From Labilibaculum sp041595635 (lineage in GTDB: Bacteria > Bacteroidota > Bacteroidia > Bacteroidales > Marinifilaceae): a stretch of 64,000 bases of DNA. Location: NCBI RefSeq assembly GCF_041595635.1, contig NZ_JBFHJW010000014.1, positions 1 to 64,000 on the forward strand, written 5' to 3'. Position 1 is the stretch's first letter. The number at the start of each line of letters is the position of its first letter. The position numbers were made by a program, and so were the translations under genes. Positions 17,864-26,311 of the stretch are shown here, piece after piece. Under the pieces are notes generated by a model. That model ran no database searches. It saw only the letters and a program-made list of their open reading frames with translations, and had not been told where the DNA came from.

Positions 17864-18595
17864 CTAATTCTTTTTTGTGCAAACTACCTGATTCGTAAAC
17901 CTTAAGTTGATGTTCTTATAAATATTCCAACCTTTTTTTGAAAAGCCTTTGGCATACAAAGCCCTCAATTTTTCAAATTTTTGTTGGTAATCTTCTATGC
18001 TTCCCAATTCTATTCTTTGGTCTCCAACCCGAGGAATAAGAATATACTCCTTATTCCTGTCTACATATATTTGGTTAATTTGGAACTTCCAAAATTCATC
18101 ATTTACTATAAATTTTACCAGCTCAAACAGCTCTTCTTTTATCAATTGATCGTTTACAGCCCCCGAAACGACTAAAACTCTTGATGTAAAATTGGTCGAC
18201 AATGGCATTTTCTGACCTTCGGCATCAATATAATATCCATTGTGCGCTAAAACTCGAACAATGGGTTTTCGTTGTTGAATCTCAACAATTAATTTTCCAG
18301 ACAAAGAATTAAACACCTCTGAATTTTTAACAAATGGAATTTTATCAATGGATTCTTCCAAAATTTCCTTATTAATTTGAGATAGTTCCGTTCCTTCTAT
18401 TTTCGGATACTTCTTATGAATGAGCTTTATCACATCAGAATGGTGTACAAAAGATCTCTCGAGACTATCCATCACTTTCACCTGTATTCCCGAGGACACA
18501 AGCTTTCCTGATTTTTCATTCGCAAATGAAAAAACGACAATTAAGTATCCTAATAATACTACCCAGATCAATATGTTGGTGACTTTTTTTAGCAT
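17864..18595 (-). CDS. ftsQ: Cell division protein FtsQ
   Basis: The 243-residue bitopic membrane protein has a short basic N-terminus, one transmembrane helix at about residues 7-25, and a periplasmic POTRA-like part that starts with FVHHSDVIKLI and leads to the beta domain motifs IPFVKNSEVF, LIVEIQQRKPIVRV and YYIDAEGQKMPL. FtsQ links early and late divisome proteins through FtsB/FtsL. Sequence conservation of this family is low, but the profile and the position between murC and ftsA are decisive. It overlaps the end of murC by seven bases. Confidence 0.9.
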   Translation of the reverse strand: MLKKVTNILIWVVLLGYLIVVFSFANEKSGKLVSSGIQVKVMDSLERSFVHHSDVIKLIHKKYPKIEGTELSQINKEILEESIDKIPFVKNSEVFNSLSGKLIVEIQQRKPIVRVLAHNGYYIDAEGQKMPLSTNFTSRVLVVSGAVNDQLIKEELFELVKFIVNDEFWKFQINQIYVDRNKEYILIPRVGDQRIELGSIEDYQQKFEKLRALYAKGFSKKGWNIYKNINLRFTNQVVCTKKN

Positions 18596-19962
18596 TCCAA
18601 ACGCTTGCTTATTAAATTTTTAATAGGCTGAACCAATTTATCAATATCACCTGCTCCTAAAGTTAATAAAACTTCAAATTCTTTTTCCTCTAACAAGTGT
18701 AACAAATCCTCTTTTTGGCATAATTTAGAAGGATTAGTTAAGTTTTTAAAAATTAAGTCGGAACTTACCCCTTCAATTGAAGCTTCGCGAGCAGGATAAA
18801 TATCCAAGAGAATCACTTCATCTAAAAGGTTTAAACTATGAGCAAATTCATCTGCAAAATCTCTCGTTCTTGAATAGAGGTGTGGTTGAAAAATGCCAGT
18901 TATTTTCTTATTAGGATACAATTCCTTAACCGAAGAAATGCTTTCCCACAGTTCCTTGGGGTGATGAGCATAATCATCAATAAAAACCATTTTTTCATTT
19001 CTAATTTGATAATCGAACCTTCTGCGAACCCCTTTAAAAGTAGATAAGGCTTTTTTCAATTCCTGTTCTTCCACCCCACAAACAAGAGCTACAGCAGAAG
19101 CAGCAATTGCATTTTCCACATTAATTTTTCCTGGATACGAAAACAAAAGATCCTTAATTATTCCCTGTGGATGAACCAAATCAAATTGGTAAAAACCTTC
19201 AATCAATTTGAGATTTTCGGCATAATAATCAGCTTTTTCTGCTAATGAATAAGTGAAGCTTTTATTGCTATTATGACGCAATTCTAATCCTTTTTTACGG
19301 ATCAAAATTCCTTCTTTTTTTATTTGATCAACAAAGGACTGAAAACTCTTTTCCAATTCGCCTTTATCGCCATAAATATCCAAATGATCGGCATCCATCG
19401 AAGTGACTACAGCAACCATTGGATGCAATTGCAGAAAAGAACGATCGAATTCGTCTGCTTCAAGAATTACCCAAGGACTATCCTTCGAAAGAAGTAAATT
19501 GGAATGATAATTTTGAGAAATTCCACCCAAAAAAGCATTACAATCCAATACCGAGGTTTTAAATATATGAGCCGTAATTGTGGTTACGGTGGTCTTTCCG
19601 TGAGTACCAGCAATACCAATCCCATGCAAACAATCAGAAAGAAAGCCAAGTACCTGCGATCGTTTTTTACATGTAAATTGCTGTTCCTGAAAATAGGTTA
19701 ATTGAGGATGATTTGCAGGAATAGCAGGCGTATAAACAACTAAAGTATTGGCTTTGGAGTGGTAAATTTCTGGAATTTTATCCACTTCCTGTTGAAAAGT
19801 AATCCCGATTCCTTCCGCCAATAACTCATTCGTTAATTGAGTTTGTGTACGATCGTAACCAAACACATTTTTCCCTATAGACTGAAAATAGCGCGCAATT
19901 GCACTCATTCCAATTCCCCCAATTCCTACGAAATAAACATTATCAAAATCCCTAATCCTCAT
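18589..19962 (-). CDS. murC: UDP-N-acetylmuramate--L-alanine ligase
   Basis: This Mur ligase adds L-Ala to UDP-MurNAc, the first amino acid of the peptidoglycan stem. The 457 residues show the nucleotide-fold start YFVGIGGIGMSAIA, the ATP loop GIAGTHGKTTVT near 115, the central motif EADEFDRSF, and DDYAHHP with the ligase-typical His pair near 330. The length is normal. The start lies three bases after the murG stop, and its own end overlaps ftsQ. Confidence 0.96.
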   Translation of the reverse strand: MRIRDFDNVYFVGIGGIGMSAIARYFQSIGKNVFGYDRTQTQLTNELLAEGIGITFQQEVDKIPEIYHSKANTLVVYTPAIPANHPQLTYFQEQQFTCKKRSQVLGFLSDCLHGIGIAGTHGKTTVTTITAHIFKTSVLDCNAFLGGISQNYHSNLLLSKDSPWVILEADEFDRSFLQLHPMVAVVTSMDADHLDIYGDKGELEKSFQSFVDQIKKEGILIRKKGLELRHNSNKSFTYSLAEKADYYAENLKLIEGFYQFDLVHPQGIIKDLLFSYPGKINVENAIAASAVALVCGVEEQELKKALSTFKGVRRRFDYQIRNEKMVFIDDYAHHPKELWESISSVKELYPNKKITGIFQPHLYSRTRDFADEFAHSLNLLDEVILLDIYPAREASIEGVSSDLIFKNLTNPSKLCQKEDLLHLLEEKEFEVLLTLGAGDIDKLVQPIKNLISKRLEC

Positions 19963-19965
19963 AAT

Positions 19966-21063
19966 CTATATCAAAGCAATAATTTGTTTTGCAATATCAT
20001 CGGCTGCATTCGGTTTTGCCAAAGCTTTGCAACTTGCCGAAAGTTGAGCTAAATGTTCATCATCCTTTATCAAATTCAATGCCGTGGCAAGTAAATTCTG
20101 CTCTGCATCGATATCTTTTACCATTATAGCCGCATTTTTATTCACCAAAGCCATAGCATTCTTCGTTTGATGATCTTCAGAAACATTAGGCGAAGGAACC
20201 AGTATACATGGTTTTTCGACCAAACAAAGCTCCGAGATAGTGCCTGCACCTGCTCGTGAAATCACAAGATCCGCTGCTGCATAAGCCAAATCCATTCGTG
20301 CTAAAAAGTCGAAAACTTTTACATTGGGAATGGTCCAATTCTTAACTTCTTCGCGAATCTTATCAATGTAAAATTTTCCCGTTTGCCAAATCACCTGCAC
20401 ATCAGAATCGGCCAAAAGAGAAAGAGTATTCAGAACACTGTTATTTATGGTTCTGGCTCCCAAACTTCCTCCCACTATCAGTATGGTTTTCTTTTCCGGA
20501 TTCAGTTGAAAATGATCCATGGCTTCCTGCTTTTTTCTCGCGATTCCCATTAAATCTTTTCGAACTGGATTCCCTGTCAGTATAATTTTATCTGCAGGAA
20601 AAAAGCGATGCATATTTTCATAGGCAACACAAATTTTCCTAGCTTTTTTACCCAAAATTTTATTCGTAATCCCTGCATAAGAATTCTGTTCCTGAATTAA
20701 GGTAGGGACACCTAATTTGGCCGCCGCATACAAAAGAGGGCCACTAGCATAACCGCCAACACCAACAACTGCATCGGGCTGAAAATCCTTAACAATAGCT
20801 TTTGCTTGCTTTAAACTTTTTATCAAAAGAGGAAAAAATTTCAAATTTTCTTTTGAAAAACTTCTCTGCAATCCACGAATGGGCAAACCCACAATTTTAT
20901 ATCCTGCAGCAGGAACTTTTTCCATTTCCATTTTCCCTTCGGCACCTACAAATAAAATTTCGCAATCGCTGCAATTTTGTAGCGCATTTGCTATTGAAAT
21001 GGCAGGAAAAATATGTCCTCCAGTTCCACCTCCACTAACGATTATTTTAATTTTCTGCTTCAT
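19966..21063 (-). CDS. murG: UDP-GlcNAc transferase MurG (lipid II synthase)
   Basis: This GT28 glycosyltransferase moves GlcNAc from UDP-GlcNAc to lipid I on the inner face of the membrane. The 365 residues contain the glycine-rich loop GGGTGGHIFPA near residue 11-21, GVGGYASGP near 100, LIQEQNSYAG, the donor-site motif GGSLGARTIN near 190 and the C-terminal motif ISRAGAGTISEL near 265. Its N-terminus overlaps the 3-prime end of ftsW by 17 bases, so the pair is translationally coupled. Confidence 0.96.
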   Translation of the reverse strand: MKQKIKIIVSGGGTGGHIFPAISIANALQNCSDCEILFVGAEGKMEMEKVPAAGYKIVGLPIRGLQRSFSKENLKFFPLLIKSLKQAKAIVKDFQPDAVVGVGGYASGPLLYAAAKLGVPTLIQEQNSYAGITNKILGKKARKICVAYENMHRFFPADKIILTGNPVRKDLMGIARKKQEAMDHFQLNPEKKTILIVGGSLGARTINNSVLNTLSLLADSDVQVIWQTGKFYIDKIREEVKNWTIPNVKVFDFLARMDLAYAAADLVISRAGAGTISELCLVEKPCILVPSPNVSEDHQTKNAMALVNKNAAIMVKDIDAEQNLLATALNLIKDDEHLAQLSASCKALAKPNAADDIAKQIIALI

Positions 21064-22234
21064 TCAAGTTCTCTTGTTCATTCAATTTTTCTTCTTCATT
21101 TACCCACTTGCTTACACCAAGAATCATTCCGAATGCAGCACTGGTAAAAATAAGAGAAGTACCTCCCATACTTACCAAAGGCAAAGGTTGTCCGGTTACA
21201 GGAATTAGATTCACCGAAACAGCCATATTAGTTAACGCCTGAAAAACGATACTTAGCGCAAGACCAATGACTAAAAGTGCTGGAAAAGTCCGATTGCACT
21301 TCCTCACTATTAAGCCAGCTCGATACATTAATATTAAATAACAAGACAGTATAAAGAAGCCTCCTATCCAACCCATTTCTTCCAAAATAATCGCATAAAT
21401 AAAATCGGAATATGGATGCGGCAGGAAGTTGCGTTGTGTGCTATTTCCTGGAGCCTTGCCAAATATACCGCCCGAAACAACGGCTATTTTTGCCTGTTCT
21501 ACCTGATAATTCTGACTATTATTCGGATTGTTTTCATCCTTATCGATAAAATTAACAATTCTACTTCGCACAGTTTGCACACGCCCAAAACTAGGGATAA
21601 AAGGTGCCAAAACAATAAGCATAATGACCAAACCCAAAACAACACCTACCGACCCGAGCAAATATTTTTTGGCAACACGACCAATAAACATCAGTAAATA
21701 ACATACACCTCCTAATAGTACCGAAGTTGAAAAATCATCTAGAAAGATCAGCAAACAGACTATTCCAACAGGGATAATAATGTGCAAGAAGGCTTCCTTT
21801 TTACACGAGTCTTCGGCTTGATATCTGGATAAAGTTCTAGAGACATGGAGTATTAAAGCCAACTTTGCTAATTCTGATGGTTGAAAATTGAACCCAATTC
21901 CAGGTATGGTGATCCATCGAGAAGCATCATTTAAATTGGTTCCCACTAGTTTTGCCAGTATTAGCAGGCCAATAGACACAATCAAAACCAGATTAGCAGA
22001 GCTGGAATATACCTTAAAATTAATTCGATGAATAACATATATAATCATGTAGCAAACTCCCAGAAGAATCAGTTGCTTGATAAAGAAATAGGATGTATTT
22101 CCTCCCTTTACCTTATAGGCAAGTGTTCCGGTGGAACTATAAACCACCAGCAAAGAAATCATGGACAAAAAGAAGATGACGATCCAAATTACCCTGTCTC
22201 CTTTTAGGTTAAAATTCTTAAATAAGCTTGCCAT
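21047..22234 (-). CDS. ftsW: Peptidoglycan glycosyltransferase FtsW
   Basis: The 395-residue SEDS-family membrane protein polymerises lipid II glycan at the septum together with the transpeptidase FtsI. About ten transmembrane segments can be traced. Conserved SEDS motifs are present: GFNFQPSELAKLALILH near residues 125-140, the periplasmic loop with the PHPYSDFIYAIILEE region near 265-285, and NLIPVTGQPLPLVSMGG near 350. It starts nine bases after the murD stop. A long, charged C-terminal tail (NEEEKLNEQENLNEAEN) is repetitive and overlaps the murG start. Confidence 0.95.
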   Translation of the reverse strand: MASLFKNFNLKGDRVIWIVIFFLSMISLLVVYSSTGTLAYKVKGGNTSYFFIKQLILLGVCYMIIYVIHRINFKVYSSSANLVLIVSIGLLILAKLVGTNLNDASRWITIPGIGFNFQPSELAKLALILHVSRTLSRYQAEDSCKKEAFLHIIIPVGIVCLLIFLDDFSTSVLLGGVCYLLMFIGRVAKKYLLGSVGVVLGLVIMLIVLAPFIPSFGRVQTVRSRIVNFIDKDENNPNNSQNYQVEQAKIAVVSGGIFGKAPGNSTQRNFLPHPYSDFIYAIILEEMGWIGGFFILSCYLILMYRAGLIVRKCNRTFPALLVIGLALSIVFQALTNMAVSVNLIPVTGQPLPLVSMGGTSLIFTSAAFGMILGVSKWVNEEEKLNEQENLNEAEN

Positions 22235-22243
22235 ATGATTGAT

Positions 22244-23581
22244 TTACAAATTTCTAACTTCTTCCTTAAACTGATTGCCGCGATCCTCGTAACTTTTAAA
22301 AAGGTCAAAACTAGCACAAGCTGGAGACAGCAAAACGATCTCCTCTTTTTTGGCAATTTGATAAGCTTTTTGAACCGCTTCTTTCATGGATGTAGCATCA
22401 ACAATACACTCAACCTTAGCATCGAAAGCAGCATGTATTTTTGAATTATCAACACCTAAACAAATGATTCCTTTTACCTTTTGTTTCACCAATTCATCCA
22501 ACTGCGAGTAATCATTTCCTTTATCAACTCCGCCCACAATCCAAACAACAGGTTCTTCCATACTCTCCAAAGCATACCAAGTTGAGTTGATATTTGTAGC
22601 TTTAGAATCGTTGATAAATTGAATTCCACGCACTCGAACCACTTTTTCCAAGCGATGATCGACCCCCTGAAAATCGCTTAAACTTTCGCGAATAACTTCT
22701 TTACGAATGTGCAATACACTGCCAGCAATACCTGATGCCAATGAATTATACACATTGTGAATTCCATGTAATGACAAATCTTTTTTATCCATAGAAAAGA
22801 GACTTTCGTTGTATTGAATTTTTAAAAGTTCATTCTCAATCCATCCACACATTTCCTTCTCTTGTTGAACTGAAAAAGGGAGTAATTGAGCCAAAATATC
22901 ACAATTCATTAATTCTTTCTTAATGATTTCATCATCAGTGCAAAACACAAAAGAATCTTCACTTTTCATGTTTTGCAATATTCTAAATTTTGAATTGATA
23001 TAATTCTCCATTTTATAATCGTACCGATCTAAATGATCAGGCGTAATATTCAATATTATGGCAATATTTGCTCTAAAATCATACATTCCATCTAACTGAA
23101 AGCTGCTCAATTCCACCACATAATGCGTAAAATCTTTTTCGGCAACCTGCCAGGCCAGACTGCTTCCAACATTGCCTGCTAAGCCCACCTTTAAACCCGC
23201 CTTTGTTAACATATGATATAAAAGCAGTGTCGTGGTTGTTTTCCCGTTACTCCCTGTAATGCATATCATCTTTGCATCAGAAAATCGTCCAGCAAATTCA
23301 ATTTCAGAAATCACAGGAATATTTTTTTCCTTTAACTTCACAATCATTGGAGCCGTATCGGGAATTCCCGGACTCTTTATTACCTCATCGGCTGATAGTA
23401 TTAAAGATTCACTGTGTTGCTTCTCCTCATAATCGAGATGATAGCTGTTCAGTGCTTCTTTATATTTCAGACTAATTTCCCCAAAATCTGAGACAAAAAC
23501 CTCGAAGCCCTTTGATTTGGCCAAGACTGCTGCTCCCACTCCACTTTCTCCTGCACCGAGTATGACGATTCGTTTTGCCAT
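22244..23581 (-). CDS. murD: UDP-N-acetylmuramoylalanine--D-glutamate ligase
   Basis: The third Mur ligase step attaches D-Glu to UDP-MurNAc-L-Ala. The 445 residues show the N-terminal nucleotide loop VILGAGESGVGAA, the substrate-site segment VIKSPGIPDTAP near 70-80, the ATP loop ITGSNGKTTTT near 110, LSSFQLDG, and the C-terminal domain motif NDSKATNINST followed by GGVDKGNDYSQL and SPACASFDLFKSYEDRG. All are family hallmarks. It lies six bases after mraY. Confidence 0.96.
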   Translation of the reverse strand: MAKRIVILGAGESGVGAAVLAKSKGFEVFVSDFGEISLKYKEALNSYHLDYEEKQHSESLILSADEVIKSPGIPDTAPMIVKLKEKNIPVISEIEFAGRFSDAKMICITGSNGKTTTTLLLYHMLTKAGLKVGLAGNVGSSLAWQVAEKDFTHYVVELSSFQLDGMYDFRANIAIILNITPDHLDRYDYKMENYINSKFRILQNMKSEDSFVFCTDDEIIKKELMNCDILAQLLPFSVQQEKEMCGWIENELLKIQYNESLFSMDKKDLSLHGIHNVYNSLASGIAGSVLHIRKEVIRESLSDFQGVDHRLEKVVRVRGIQFINDSKATNINSTWYALESMEEPVVWIVGGVDKGNDYSQLDELVKQKVKGIICLGVDNSKIHAAFDAKVECIVDATSMKEAVQKAYQIAKKEEIVLLSPACASFDLFKSYEDRGNQFKEEVRNL

Positions 23582-23587
23582 TTCTTA

Positions 23588-24841
23588 TTATCTGATTTTA
23601 AGAGTTACAATTGTAATTATGGCCAAAAATATTCCAATGATCCAGAATCTGGTTACAATCTTAGGTTCTGGGTATCCTTTCATCTGATAATGATGATGAA
23701 GAGGAGCCATCCGAAATATTCGCCTTCCTTCTCCAAATTTCTTTTTAGTGTACTTGAACCACGATACTTGCATCATTACCGAAATATTTTCCACAAGGAA
23801 AATTCCGCATAAGATAGGAATCAAGAGCTCTTTGTGAATAATAATCGCAAACACAGCTATAATTCCACCAAGAGAAAGGCTACCCGTATCGCCCATAAAA
23901 ACCTGAGCAGGATAGGAGTTGTACCACATAAATCCGATGGTAGCACCAATAAAGGCTGAAATAAAAACAACCAGTTCACCCGAATTTGGAATGTACATGA
24001 TGTTCAAATAATCGGCATATACAACGTGTCCCGAGACGTATGCCAATATCCCCAATGTGGCACCAATAATAGCGGAAGAACCAGTTGCTAAACCATCCAA
24101 TCCATCGGTAATATTTGCCCCATTAGAAACAGCCGTTACAATAAATATGGTAATAATTATAAAGACCAACCAAGCCAATTGAGGTGCATATTTACCTCCA
24201 AAGGCAACCAAATATTCATAATCGAATTCATTGTTCTTAAAAAATGGGATGGTAGTTTTTGTTGATTTAACATCCTTTGTTAAACGTGTTATTCCCGTAT
24301 CGCTTGGCATAAATCCCTGATCGACCATTTCAGTTTGGGTACCAATTTCGTCGATGCTTGTTTTTTCACGAATAACTACATCATCATTCATGTAAAGTGT
24401 TAGTCCAATAATTAAGCCCAAACCAACTTGGCCTGCCACTTTAAATTTACCACTTAAACCTTCCTTATCTTTTTTAAATACTTTAATATAATCATCAACA
24501 AAACCAATGAATCCCAACCAAATAGTAGTAATGATCATCAGTAAAATGTAGATATTATCTAATTTTGCAAAAAGCAGAACGGGAATTAATATGGAAAGAA
24601 TAATAATTACACCACCCATTGTTGGTGTTCCTTTTTTTTCCATTTGTCCGGCCAATCCTAAATCGCGAACAATTTCCCCTATTTGTTGTTTTTGCAACAA
24701 AAGAATAATCTTTTTTCCGAACACCGTTGCTATAAACAAAGAAGTCATTATTGCAAAAGCAGCTCGAAAGGAGATGTATTCAAACATTCCAGCTCCTGGA
24801 AAATCGAATTGATTTAAGTACCTAAATAAATAGTATAACAT
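23588..24841 (-). CDS. mraY: Phospho-MurNAc-pentapeptide transferase MraY
   Basis: This membrane enzyme makes lipid I from UDP-MurNAc-pentapeptide and undecaprenyl phosphate. The 417 residues include GTPTMGGVIII near 75-85, the catalytic acidic motif FVDDYIKVFKKDKEGLSG near 113-130, NGANITDGLDGLA near 235-247, FMGDTGSLSLGG near 315 and MAPLHHHYQMKG near 382. It is longer than the roughly 360-residue E. coli protein because of an insert of some 50 residues around 155-210, which is typical of Bacteroidota. It lies two bases after murE. Confidence 0.96.
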   Translation of the reverse strand: MLYYLFRYLNQFDFPGAGMFEYISFRAAFAIMTSLFIATVFGKKIILLLQKQQIGEIVRDLGLAGQMEKKGTPTMGGVIIILSILIPVLLFAKLDNIYILLMIITTIWLGFIGFVDDYIKVFKKDKEGLSGKFKVAGQVGLGLIIGLTLYMNDDVVIREKTSIDEIGTQTEMVDQGFMPSDTGITRLTKDVKSTKTTIPFFKNNEFDYEYLVAFGGKYAPQLAWLVFIIITIFIVTAVSNGANITDGLDGLATGSSAIIGATLGILAYVSGHVVYADYLNIMYIPNSGELVVFISAFIGATIGFMWYNSYPAQVFMGDTGSLSLGGIIAVFAIIIHKELLIPILCGIFLVENISVMMQVSWFKYTKKKFGEGRRIFRMAPLHHHYQMKGYPEPKIVTRFWIIGIFLAIITIVTLKIR

Positions 24842-24843
24842 AA

Positions 24844-26301
24844 CTACAGTTTAAAAATTTCTTTGATAATTTCCTTATCATCAAAATGATGTTTCACCCC
24901 TTTAATTTCCTGGTAATCTTCGTGCCCTTTTCCTGCCACCAAAATAATATCGCCTTTTTGTGCCAACATATAAGCGGTTCGAATGGCTTCCTTTCTATCG
25001 GTAATAGCCAGTACTTTTCGAAGATGATTGGCTGGCACACCTTCTCTTATCTCCTGAATAATCTGATCTGGATCTTCCGACCTAGGATTATCGGATGTTA
25101 AGATTAGTTTATCACTTAATTCAGCACTAATTTTCCCCATTAAAGGACGTTTTGTTTTATCTCTATCGCCACCAGCACCAACAATAGTGATTACCTGTTC
25201 GTTTCCGGTTCTTAAAACAGCGATTGATTCCAAAACATTTTTCAATGCGTCTGGCGTATGAGCATAATCTACAATTGCCATAATACCTCCATCGGAAATC
25301 AAACTTTCGAATCGTCCATCAACCGATTTTAATTCACTAATTGCCTTAAGCACTTCCTCTTTGTTTTGATTTAACAAACGAGCAGCCCCATAAACGGCAA
25401 GTAAATTATGAGCATTAAAATCACCAATAAACTTGGTCCAAATTTCTACCCCATCCATTTCCAGAAGCATACCTGTAAAGTGTTTTTCCAGGATCTGGCA
25501 ACGGAAATCGGCAAAAGAGCGAGTAGAATAGGAAAATTTATGTCCCTTCATATTCTGAAGCATTAACTTTCCATTTTTATCGTCGGCATTTGTAATGGCA
25601 AAGGATCTTTTCCCTAATTGATCGAAAAAAGACTTTTTCACCTTTAAATATGCACCGAATGTTTTGTGATAATCGAGATGATCGTGAGTAATATTTGTAA
25701 ATATGCCGCCCTTATAATTTAGAGCTCCAATTCTTTTTTGATCGATTGCATGCGAACTTACTTCCATGAAACAATATTCACATCCAGCCTTAACCATATC
25801 AGCCAGCAAAGCATTTAATTGCAATGAATCGGGCGTTGTATGTGTTGCTTTTACCTCTTTTTCATCTACATAATTGCAAACTGTAGACAGTAAACCAACT
25901 TTATATCCTAATTTTTTAAACAGATGATAAAGAAGAGTTGCAATGGTTGTTTTTCCATTGGTACCGGTAACCCCTACCAATTGAATATTCTCTGTCGGTT
26001 TATTGTAAAAATTATGCGCAATTTCTGATAGAGCTACAGAAGAATCCTTAACCAAAATAAAACTTGTTTCCGAAGTGCTATTTAGAGGTAATTCTTCGCA
26101 AACAACCACCTTGGCACCATTTTCAACCGCTTTTTCTATATAATCATGTCCATCAGAAACAGTTCCTCTGCATGCCACAAACAGATCTCCATCCTTTATT
26201 TTTCGTGAATCAAAATGAATTGCATTCACCTCAACGTCACGAGCTCCTTTTTTAGTTTCGATTTGAACAGAACTCAATAGTTCATTTATATTTTTTCCCA
26301 T
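24844..26301 (-). CDS. murE: UDP-MurNAc-tripeptide synthetase MurE (meso-DAP type)
   Basis: The ligase adds the third residue of the peptidoglycan stem. The 485 residues show FDSRKIKDGDLFVA near 30-45, the ATP loop GVTGTNGKTTIATL near 110-125, HTTPDSL, EVSSHAIDQKR and YAHTPDAL. The substrate motif reads DNPR (SDNPRSEDP near 405), the form found in enzymes that use meso-diaminopimelate instead of lysine. The cell wall should therefore be of the DAP type. It lies 10 bases after ftsI. Confidence 0.96.
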   Translation of the reverse strand: MGKNINELLSSVQIETKKGARDVEVNAIHFDSRKIKDGDLFVACRGTVSDGHDYIEKAVENGAKVVVCEELPLNSTSETSFILVKDSSVALSEIAHNFYNKPTENIQLVGVTGTNGKTTIATLLYHLFKKLGYKVGLLSTVCNYVDEKEVKATHTTPDSLQLNALLADMVKAGCEYCFMEVSSHAIDQKRIGALNYKGGIFTNITHDHLDYHKTFGAYLKVKKSFFDQLGKRSFAITNADDKNGKLMLQNMKGHKFSYSTRSFADFRCQILEKHFTGMLLEMDGVEIWTKFIGDFNAHNLLAVYGAARLLNQNKEEVLKAISELKSVDGRFESLISDGGIMAIVDYAHTPDALKNVLESIAVLRTGNEQVITIVGAGGDRDKTKRPLMGKISAELSDKLILTSDNPRSEDPDQIIQEIREGVPANHLRKVLAITDRKEAIRTAYMLAQKGDIILVAGKGHEDYQEIKGVKHHFDDKEIIKEIFKL

Positions 26302-26311
26302 TAGTCACTTT